Positions 32,867 to 42,600 of a stretch of DNA of 64,000 bases are shown one piece after another. Source of the DNA: Porphyra umbilicalis (lineage: Eukaryota; Rhodophyta; Bangiophyceae; Bangiales; Bangiaceae); assembly GCA_002049455.2 (NCBI GenBank), contig KV918775.1, positions 186,001 to 250,000 on the forward strand, in the 5' to 3' direction. The translations under genes and the position numbers were made by a program. The notes beneath the pieces are model-generated. The model was not told the origin of the DNA, searched no databases, and was given only the letters and a program-made list of their open reading frames with translations. Every line of letters begins with the position of its first letter. The stretch's first letter is position 1.

Positions 32867-34543
32867 CAGGGGCTTTCATGAATAAATAGCACTCCGATGT
32901 AATGGATAGATATACTCGGATATACTCATATTCAAAAAAAACCAGCCCGCTTTTACTTACTCTTATCTGAATGGTACCGCTATTTAACGGCTCCGAAGTG
33001 GATAAACGTAACTCTAATGACTTAGCATTGGGCTGATGCAGGCATCCAACGACCGCAGGTAACTTTACTTTCCAGGCGCGTCAGAACGCTCGAAGTCGGG
33101 ACCAAGAACGCAGGCATGAGTTCGAATAGTCATGAACAGTAGTGAGCCAACTCAGGCCCGATCGTCAACAGTGATGGCATGTGACAAACGTGGCGAGGCC
33201 CCGGCTCACGTCGCGCGCGGCGGCTCATGGGAGGCCCACAAACAACAGAACGAGTCTCAAGACTTGAGGCGAACCAGGATACCAGGATGGACGCAGAAGT
33301 CTACGCCCCTTGCCCCGCATTCACTGTCGCGATCTCACAGCTGGTTGCAGTGTCGCGTTGGTCGCGTTCAGATCATGGATGGAAAAAATCATACATTTTT
33401 TACTACGGCTTTAATTAATTAATAGATTGATTAACTTCATTTTTTGATTTTATCATTTTTAATCCATTTTATTACATTTTTTGACGAAGATGGACCAATC
33501 GAGAACACGTACCTCCCTCGCTGACCACCACGACGGCGTCGGCATTTGTACAGAGGACACTTGAGCAGATTCCCGCCCTCACACACACACGGCACCAGCG
33601 CGTCGCACCCCCACCGCCCCCCCCCTTTCCCAGTACGTGTTCCCACCACGGGCTTGTGCACCATGCTCCCCCCCAACTCATCTGACCATGTCCACCGCCT
33701 TGACCACGTCCGCCGTCTTGAGCACGTCCGCCGTCTTGAACGCCTCCTCCTTGTCGGGCTGCCAACACGTCCGCGGGATGCCCCGCAACCGGAAAGAGCA
33801 GCACCAGCACCGCCCATAGCGCGGCAGGGGTGGGGGCGGAGCCCCCCGGCACCCGCTGTGGTCGGCGGGACACGGCAGGCCGCAGCCATACCAGGGCAGG
33901 CCGAAAGGAGAGCAGATGCCCCGGCCGCCAGCCGCTGCGGCCGTGGCAGCGGCCGGCCCCGCCACTCCCGCGGGGGTCGGCGCCGAGCACGACGCTGAGG
34001 TCGACGGGACGGAGCCATCCCGGCCGCCAGCCGCCGCTAAGCTCCTCGGGGCTGCCGGCAGGGTGCCACCCAAGTCATGGGTGCTACCGCCCCCGGACGG
34101 TTGCAAGCGCCGAGGAATACGGCGCAACGACGCAGTCCTGGTGAGTCCTGGTGTAAATGGCTGTACCTGCCATAAGTTTAATTAATTCAAGGGGCTCGAA
34201 GGGCCGATGAATTAATCTATTAATTGATTCATGAATTAATCTAAATAATATAATGCATACATTATATTGCTGCAATCCATGGTTCAGATCCTGCACCACG
34301 ACCCGCTCTTTGTCGTTTCTTGGCAACGTGCCTTGCAAGTACTTTCACTTGGACATACTTGATCAAGAATCTGATAAGTTCTGGATAGAATCCGTATTCT
34401 TATTCATATCGTTCTTTTTTTGGCTGCGGATATATATCTTATCCGTATTGAAGAAGTTGCGGCAAAAATATTATCCGATTCAAGAAATACTGGTGTTGAA
34501 TATATCCAAGTGGTCCGAAAATTGGCAGATTCATATGCCCCTG
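32867..34543. mobile_element. Non-autonomous hAT element nested in Copia-1 (1,677 bp)
   Basis: The TIRs are CAGGGGC (32867-32873) and GCCCCTG (34537-34543), both followed inward by ATGAAT-like sequence. The 8-bp duplication GTCCTGAC flanks it exactly, and the copia reading frame is continuous across one copy of that duplication. The subterminal regions (about 32890-32950 and 34330-34520) are AT-rich with ATCCG/CGGAT motifs like those of the autonomous hAT at 8-8083, which may mobilise it. No transposase is present. A GC-rich core (33490-34165) lies between AT-rich blocks (33400-33490 and 34170-34260) that share an inverted AATTAATAGATT-type motif, perhaps a further nested insertion. Confidence 0.93.
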
Positions 34544-34551
34544 GTCCTGAC
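34544..34551. repeat. 8-bp target duplication of nested hAT element (right)
   Basis: GTCCTGAC, identical to 32859-32866. Confidence 0.95.
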
Positions 34552-37500
34552 TCGTGCAGTGCGCCAGCAGCAGACGCGGTGTCGTGTAGCGAGCCACCGG
34601 CGCCCAGGTCGCCGTGTAGTCGATCAGCGGGATCTGCGTGTCCCCGCGGACGACCAGGCGCCCCTTATTTCTTGACGATCTCACCGTCGGCGCCCCGCTT
34701 CCGCTCGCAGAGGAGTTCTGTCAGCGTCACCTTCTTCCCTTGTGGTAGGGGCACCATGTCCCAGGTCCCGTTGTCCCACAGGGCCTGCACCTCGACGCGG
34801 TTGGCCGCGTCAAAGGCGGGCCAGTCCTCCTCCCGGCGTGCCTCGTATACGCGCATCTTGTCCGGCCCGCCACACCCACTGGCTGCAAGCGCCCAGGCGC
34901 GCAAGCCCTTAGCCCCGTCCCTATCCCGCTCCATTCGTTGGCCGCGCAGCTGCAGGCGGAGTGAGCCGCGGGTAGGTCCCTGCTCGTCCCCCGAGGATGC
35001 GGGGCGGTCTGTGGATGGCGGGGCAACAGGAGCACCGTCCAGCTCTGTGTCGCAGGTCCCCGCGTCGTCCGAGGCGGCGTCCGTCCCCGACCCGCCGTCC
35101 TCAGCCTCACTTTCTGCCGACTCCTTGGGTGGCGCCGCCGCCCCCACCAGGCGCTGTGCCGCCGCAACGGCCTCCTCAATGGGCGACTGCTCGCTCGGCG
35201 CGGGCAACGCCACCTCCTGCTCAGGGCTGGCTCCCGTCGGTGCGTCCCACGGCTCCCCGGTCCCGCGGGTTGTCTCGTCAAAGGTGACGTCGCGACGGAC
35301 GTACACACGACCGTTGATAAGCACGCGGTACCCCTTCGACTCCTCCGCATAACCGAGGTGCGTGGCCGGAAGCGCTCGCGCATCCATCTTGCGGCGGATG
35401 TCAGGTGGGAGGTATGCCCATGCGCGGCATCCGAACACACGCAGGGTTGACACGTCCGGCTGGCTTCCGTAGAACAGCTCGTACGGGGTCTTCGTCTGGC
35501 CACGCTGCGGGGTGCAGTTCAGCGCCCGCGTGACCGCGGTGGCCGCCTCGCCCCAATACTTGTGGTCGAGGCGGGCCTCGGTGAGGACGGCCAGCATGTG
35601 TTCCTGGACCTTCCGGTTCAACCTCTCTGCCACACCGTTGTGTTGATGCGCATAGGGGGCAGACGTCTCGTGCTTGATGCCCTTGTCGCTCATCCACTGA
35701 TCAAACGCTGGTCCGCTGAACTCCTTCCCGTCGTCCGTTCGGATGGTCCCGACGCGCTCCCCCGTGATACTCTCCCACAGGTTGAGAACGCGCATCAGGG
35801 CGTCCTTGGCCTGCCCCTTGTCCATGATGGGCACGATGACCTTGAACCGGCTGTAGTCGTCCACGGCCCCCAGCATGTACCGTCGCCCCTTGGTGGTGGG
35901 GACGGACATGGGGCCGATGAGGTCGGAGTGGACGAGCATCAACACCCGCACCGGCTCCCGGTCGGACACCACGTACGGGGCGCGCACCATCTTCCCCATG
36001 ATGCAGGGCTCGCACGGAGCACCCTTCAGGGTGGGTCGAGAGGAGCGCGTCAGGTCCATCCCGTCCACCGCCTCTAGGGTCCGGCTCAGCCCGTCGACCG
36101 AGAGGTGCCCGTACCGGCGGTGCCAGAGCGCCGCCTTGGCGTCCACGCCACCTCGCGGCTGCGGTGCCGCAGCCGTCCCCTGACCCCCGCTGGGCTTGGG
36201 CATCGTCGTGGGGGAGGAGGCCGGCTCCTCCGTCTGCCCGCCCGTGGGCGGCGTGGGTGCCTCCTCCGGGCCGGCAGGCGGCGCAGCAGCCGCGAAGTCT
36301 GCGCTGGTAGCGGTAGGCTGCGGCGGCGAGGGTGTTACGACCGACGCCGCTAGTGCCTTAACGCGCACCCCGGCACGCTGCGCGTAAAGGACGTAGATCC
36401 CTCCGGCCGTCGTACCCTGCAAGATGGTGCTGTCCGCTTGACGGATGATTACCCCGGTGTCGGAGAATTCCGTCGTGAAGCCCGCCCGAGACGCGGTACG
36501 CACAGAGAAGAGGGGCATCTTCATCCCCGGGACCAAGAGCATATCGTGCAGGGTCACCTTGGTGCCGTTCACCCGCAGCTCCGCCGTCCCACGCGTTGTC
36601 GCGCGCGTCGCTGTGCCGTCCGCCAGCGTGATAGTCACGCCCCGCCCTTGGTGCAGGTTGGTCAGGTCTGTGGCGGCCCCGCACATGTGGTGCGAGGCCC
36701 GCCTGTCCACGGCCCGTGCCTGCCCCATCTCTGATGACCCTTGGGAGGCTGCTGAGTGCGCGACCAAGGCGCATCCCTGCTCGTCGGCGGCGGCGACGCC
36801 CGTTGTGAAGGCCAGCATAGCGTATCCCGGCTCGTCGTCGTACGAAGCCAGGTCCAGCGTCGCCATCCCGGCGGTTTCCACCTCATCCTCCTCCTCCCCA
36901 ACCGGGGACAACGTAGCGACCGTCTTCGCGGTCCCTTTGCCCGACCGGCAGAAGCGCTGGATGTGCCCGAGCTGGTTGCACTTGTGGCACCGCGTGTTGC
37001 GGTACCGCTCTCGCCGGGGGCTCTGGTCCTCCTCTGCCACTGCCGCGAGCGCCGTCCCCGCGCGCTTTTCCTTCTTGGCATCCTCAGCAAACCGGTCGGC
37101 CCGCACATCCGCGGCGCGCAACATGGCAAGGGCCTTGCGCACGGTGATGTCGTCGCGCTCCTCCATGGACGTCAGCGTATACTCGTACTTGAAGGGGAGC
37201 CCACCGAGGAGGGCCCCAAGCATCCAATCTTCGTCCACCGTGATGTCCAGCTCCTGCAGCAGCGCGACGATGTCCCAGGCCCGCTTGATTTACCGGATTG
37301 GCGTCTCGTTGGAACCCATCTTGAGCGAGTTGAGCTGCCGCAGCAGCGCATTGCCCCTGGAGGTTCGCTTAGGATGGAACTCCTCCCGGAGGGCGGCCCA
37401 CAGGTCCCGTGACGTCAGATGCCGACGGAGTTTGGCGCTGTGATGCGCGCGCACGTTGAGCATGATGATGACCCGCGCGCGCTCGCAGCGCTGCCGCTGC

Positions 37501-37906
37501 TCCGCCGCTGTCTGCTCCCACGCCAATGCCGCTGCCGTGACCTTGCCCGCCTCCGTGCGTACGTTGCCGCGCCTCCGCGGCCTTGGGCGTCTGGCCCGTC
37601 TCCGTCTTGGGGGCCCCGAGGGTCAGCCCAGACCGCGTCTGCATCCCCGACATCGGGCCGATGGCAGACGACGCGATTTGCGGCTCAGCTTCTGGGTGGT
37701 TCTCGGGGACCACGAGGCCCCAGAGGTCGTGAAATATACTCAATCTCGTGGCTCCAGGCCATGAAGTTGTCAACGTCCAACTTGGCCGTGACCCAGGGGA
37801 ATTCGTTCCCGCCCGGAGCCATCATGTTGGTCGGCGCTGTCGGCCCCCCTTGCCGGTCGGGGGCGCCCTTGCACGCAGTCCTCTCCTTGTCCACTGGCCC
37901 CACCAC
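34552..37906 (-). pseudogene. Copia-1 gag, protease, integrase and start of reverse transcriptase, broken
   Basis: Reading from 37906: a gag start with GGNEFPWVTAKLDVDNFMAW, a frameshift near 37735, another near 37530, then a gag body with an in-frame TAA at 37290-37292. The frame then runs from 37289 to 34665. It has a CCHC knuckle (CHKCNQLGHIQRFC), a protease region where the usual DSGA-type site reads DRRASHHM (the catalytic motif is altered), and integrase with an HH-CC finger (HRRYGHL...CEPCIMGK). The catalytic core has an Asp in VHSDLIGPM, another in RTDDGKEF, and the Glu after HNGVAERLN. A chromodomain-free linker leads to the RT start. A one-base frameshift at about 34665-34680 precedes TWAPVARYTTPRLLLAH, which ends at the hAT insertion. 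Confidence 0.9.
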
Positions 37907-38166
37907 GACGCCTCGTGAGTCGCGTCAGTGGTGTGCCGACACCGTGTTGCCCGGATCGCCCGCCTCCGCCGCCGCCCCGTCTGCCCACACCGGTGTTGCT
38001 TCCAGCGGTGCCGGTGCGGCTGTCGGCTCCACTAGGGCCGGGATGTCGTCACACGGCGCCTCGGCGCCCTCGCTCGTACAACCCGGGTCCCCAGTCGCCG
38101 CCAGCCGCAGCGCCAACCACTCCCACGCGCTCACCGACACTCCGTACGGTGTGCGCAGTGGCTCGC

Positions 38167-38180
38167 CTGGGCCCATAACC
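38167..38180 (-). promoter_or_regulatory. Primer binding site of Copia-1 (half tRNA-iMet type)
   Basis: On the minus strand the sequence right after the 5' LTR is GGTTATGGGCCCAG. It is complementary to the anticodon stem-loop half of eukaryotic initiator tRNA-Met (CTGGGCCCATAACC), the internal primer known from Drosophila copia, rather than to the tRNA 3' end. The same site occurs at 46137-46150 and 50679-50692. Confidence 0.88.
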
Positions 38181-38660
38181 TGTTGGCGGAACCGACCCAA
38201 CAGCCACCCGTGCTCCAAGCCCCGCGTGCTCCCCGTAGATGAGAGGGTAACAGAAAGGTCGTCGGTCCACTTTCTCCTCGCCCCCCGGGACTAGGCCCCA
38301 GGCGCGAGCCTATATATACTCTCCCAGGCATCCCTCGTTGCATGGGCGGCTGCACCCCGGCGCCGCGTACCGCACGGCTGCCCCGCAGCACCCGCCACTC
38401 GCCGCACACACCGCGCGCACCCACGTACACCCGGCCTGTACCCGACACTCTCGGTCGACCCGGTTGCATGTCTCACGCTGCGGGTGTCGCCATGCGGGAG
38501 TGCAAACGTCCCGGCATGACGTCCCCCCCGCACTCCTCGCGGGTCTACAGGTTGTCGCGTCCCGGTGCCGTGTCGGCCCGGTCCGTCGGCGCTGCAGCCG
38601 TCTCCCCCGGGGGGGACATAATAATCTGTCCCTCCCCCACAGGGGTGCTGCGCTCTAACA
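38181..38660 (-). repeat. 5' LTR of Copia-1
   Basis: 480 bp, about 96% identical to 31139-31618. TATATATA at 38311-38318 is the likely promoter box for minus-strand transcription. Followed by target duplication CCCCG (38661-38665). Confidence 0.93.
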
Positions 38661-38665
38661 CCCCG

Positions 38666-39694
38666 CGGCCTCTGCGCTTGTACACGTGCGCGGCGGCCGC
38701 GGCGGGACGCCGCCGCCACGCGCTCGAGCGCGCGTCCACAGCGGCGGCCCGGCGGGGGAGCGGCGGTGCGGTCGGTGCGGTTGCCGACCGCCGTGCCGGC
38801 GCGGGAACGGAAGGGGCTTGCCTGTAGCCCCGCACGGCTGGAAGCACGTGGGAACGGGAGGGTTGGGGTGTCGACGGCCCCCGCGGCCGCCCCGTTGGTC
38901 CGCCCTCTCGGCGTGCGGTCGGCTACGGCAGAGAGCGCGGACGGGCAATAGTACGGGGCTCCACTGGTGGCCGTACTATGGTGCGGTTGAGGAAGGGGTG
39001 AGCAAAGGAGAAGGAGGCTATTTTCGGAGTGGCAGGACAGTGATGTCGGTGTACAGTAGGTCCTCTGTTGTCTGAGCGGCGTTGCCCTCTTGTCATTGCC
39101 CACCGTCCGAAGCTGCTCTTGACGCACTGCTTTCTTCCGTGATGTGAAAACAGTTCTGACTGTCCACAAGCCCAGGGCGTTTTCGTGAACGCTCTTTCAA
39201 TACGAATGTTCTGCACGCCCACTTAATCACCAGAGCGCTGCTGTACCTCGAGCGGGGGAGTGGTGGTGGCGGGGCTGGCGAGCACCGCGTCGCCCACCGC
39301 GCCAGTGTTGTCCTTCCTGTCAGCACGCCCCCATGATGCGAGGTGCTGGTTGGCCCTCGCAAGCAGCAACGATGAACGATGCGCTGGGCCCACCTTGCGC
39401 GTCGTGGTGTCCACGAGGTGCTCGTTGGAGCTGCTTTCATGGTTGCAACACCTTTGCCTCCCTCGATGTTGCGGACCCCTATTCTTTCTTCCCCTGCTCC
39501 CTTCGACGGGTGCAGGTGCGTGAAGGAGAGGGTAAAGGTTGAGAAGTGTGCTTGGTGCTTGCCTTTGCGCGTCACCAGACCCTGATCGCTTGTGCACGGT
39601 CTGCTGGATGTACTGTAGTCGGTGCCAAGGTAGCGCAGCCGGCCTGACGGCGGTGGTGGCCTGACGGCTGCTGCCAACTCACGTTGGCGGACGG
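38666..39694. other. Upstream region of the NLR-like gene
   Basis: The first 300 bp continue the GC-rich sequence that Copia-1 entered. The rest is of more average composition, without motifs I can name. It presumably holds the promoter of the gene starting at 39695; no clear TATA box was seen. Confidence 0.4.
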
Positions 39695-42600
39695 ATGGCG
39701 GGGGGTTGGGTGGCGTGGTTTGGCGGCGGCTGCCGCTGCCGCCGCCGTGGTGACGCTGCCCGAGATGCGGCGGTCTCGTCTGATACGGGCGGCGGCGGCG
39801 GTCCGCCGTTTTCGGCGGCTGTGGCCGACAGCGACAACCAGTCGACAACTGAGGACTGTGGCAGCAACCAAACTGGTAACACCTTTGGCGGGCGTGTGGC
39901 GGGGGGCCCCCCGCCGTCGGACGAGTCCAGCGCCGCCGTCTGTGAGCGGGCGGATACCGACCCTGCATCACCAGCCAAGGGGAAAGCGTTCCTGCCGCCC
40001 AATGTCGGTGCGACTGCACCTGCCGGTGCTGCGTGCGGTAGCAGCCAGCCCAGTGCTGGGTCTTGCGGCAGCGGCGACGTTGGCGGGGCTCCCAGTAGCC
40101 ATGATCCACTAGAAAGGGACACCGACAACGGGCTGGGGGCCTCCCCTGTTTCCAGGAGGGATGCGACCGGTGAAGCAGATGGTTTTGTTGGCTACCCCAT
40201 TGCTACCTGCCAGGTGGTCTCTTGCTTTTCCCGGACGCGGAAGCTCGGCCGCGGCACATTTGTGTACGCGTGCCTTGGCCGCGGTGTGTTCTTCTTTCCT
40301 GGGGCCAGGCGCGCTGGTGCGCCCACTTCCTTGGCGGCATTTCGGGCCAAGGGTCCACGGCGCATCCGCCTTAAGCGGGGGGACGGCGCGCTGCGTGTTG
40401 CTCTGTCGCAGGACGTGGAGGGCGTCGACCTGGCTCATCCAAACCCCCGGCTATTGCTCTTTGTGCGCGGCGTCGAGGTGAGCACCTCGCCCGCTGGTGA
40501 AGACCTGTCAGAGATCAAGTTGGTGCTGGAGGCACCGTCGGCCGATGTTTGCGCGGCGTGGGTGGCGGCGGGCGAGTCCATGCTTCCCCTGTGGCCCGAG
40601 CTTTTGTCTGCGGCCAGCGGCAGCGGGTGCGATATGGACGCCTTGCTTGAGCTGGTGAGCTCTCTGCTACCAAGCCTTCCCGCCGCGAGCGATGCCAAGC
40701 ACGGGGTGATGTCGAAGGCGCTGGGACGCCGCGGACGTCGAGCCGTTCTGGAGACGTGGAACTGGCTGCAACCGACGACGGCCGCTGCGACAGCTGCTGG
40801 GAAGGTGGTTGGCAAGATTGGGGACGTTGTGGATGAGGTCACTGGCGTTCCCGTGGCGGGGCCAGTGCTCCGTGTTGGGCTGCTGCTGGCCCAAGCGGCC
40901 GCGCTGGCCGTGCTGGCGGACGAGCACGAGGCGGTCCGGGTGGCCGTGTCAGGCCAGTCGGCCGCTATGGCGCACCGCCTGGTTGCGCGTATCGTCGACG
41001 CGCTCCAGTGGGAACCAACCGACTTTTCTTCCGCACATGTGGAGCAGCTGAGCCGGGTGCTTGTCGACGTGGAGAACGTCCTCGACGTGGTGGAAGCATC
41101 CTTTTTTGCGCGGCCGATGACGGCGGCGCTACTGGACGATGCTGTGCGCGGGTGGGACGCAGACCTGGAGGCGCTTCTCCGTATCATGGAGGACCTGTGT
41201 GCGTCTGGTGCAGTTGGCCACACTGTGTACCAGATCGCCGAAGGCGTGTCCAGACTGGAGCGCGCTTGTGCTGCCTCCCAACCGGCTGAGCCAGACCTCA
41301 GCGGCTGCATCCTGGGCTGGGACGCGCCTGCGCCCGAACCGGGCTACGTTCCCGGCGTGGACAACCCAGACCGCGCGGAGCACCAGATTGTGGCTGCGCT
41401 GCAGGAGCCCCTGAGCGATGACGGCAGGGCCCTCCGTCTTGGCGTCTGCGCGGTTGGCGGCAGCGGCAAGTCAACAGCTTGCGCGGGTGTGGCGGCCTGC
41501 AATGCTATGCGCGAGCGCTTCTCCCAGGGCACGATGTGGGTGGAGCTGGGCGGCGACGCATCGCTACAGACGGCCGCAGATGCCGGTGTGACGCTGGTGT
41601 TTCGCTTTTGCAGCGCGGAGGCCGCCCAGCAGCTGCTCAAATTCGCGGTGGACAAGGAATTTTTCAATACGGCATCGCGCTACCTGAGGTCTGTGCCAAA
41701 GACTGCTGCGGCGGCATCGTTGATCGTGATTGATGATGTGCTTTACAAGAAGCGCGACCTGCTGGGGCTGCTCCTCAAGCTTGCGCCCGCCGCAACGCCC
41801 GTTCTGTTCACCACCCGCTCCGAGGCGGTCGTCGGGTCCGTACCTGGCGCTCGACTGGTGCCTATTGATGCGCTGCCGGTGGCCGATGCGAAGCGGCTGC
41901 TGGCCAATTCGGTTGGCAAGCAGGCCTTGACGGGGGTGGCCTCGTTTGCGACCGACGAGGAGGTGGCCTGGGTGCGGCGCGTCGTGGAGAAGACGCAGCG
42001 GCATGCGCTATCGCTGAGTCTTGTGGGCGCCATGCTAGCGGCCCGCGGCGGGGCGTGGCGGTCGGTCGTACAAGCACTGGAGCGGAGGTGGATGGACCGG
42101 GACTTTGGGGGCGGCTCGAATGGTGACCTCTTCCCGCGGCCGTCGGTGTGCGCGACGCTTGACGTGAGCCTTGAGCTGCTACCAGATGCGTATCGGGCGC
42201 CTTTTGCTGCAGTCGGCATCCTCCCGGTCCGTGCGAGCGTCTCCGTGCTGGCGCGGCTGTGGCGTCCCCAGCTGAGCGCGGCAGCTGCGACAGGCGGGCC
42301 AACCACTGAGTGTGCCAGCGATGACGACGGGCTGGCACTTGACGCGGGTGTGGAGCAGCTGGTGGACGTTCTGGTGCGGGCGGGGCTGCTGCCCCGCGAG
42401 GTGGACAAAATTGGCGGCGTCCTCGCGGGTGTCATCGTCCACCCGGTGGTCGGCGAGTACGCGCGGAGCCTGCTGGGCTCCACGTGCCGCGCCGCGCACC
42501 AAGGGCTGGTAGTTGACTACATGGCGGGGACGAACGCCGGTGAAGTGGACGCGTACGGGTGGCACGCGGTGCCCATTTGGGAGCTGCCCGACGACGGCTA

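Larger units (their letters stand above)
31139..38660 (-). mobile_element. Ty1/copia LTR retrotransposon (Copia-1), decayed, with nested hAT insertion
   Basis: Two 480-bp LTRs (31139-31618 and 38181-38660) begin TGTTG and end AACA. They differ at about 17 positions by eye (about 96% identity), so insertion is not very recent. The 5-bp duplication CCCCG flanks the whole. The minus-strand order is 5' LTR (right), PBS, gag, protease, integrase, reverse transcriptase/RNase H, polypurine tract, 3' LTR (left). Integrase before RT places it in Ty1/copia. Gag is frameshifted and has a stop, pol has a frameshift, and a 1,677-bp hAT element splits the RT. Without the nested element it would be about 5.8 kb. 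Confidence 0.95.

Noticed and set aside
33437..34018. 193-codon ORF inside the non-autonomous hAT element
   Set aside because: Arg/Gly/Ser-rich and without transposase motifs; the element is best seen as non-coding.
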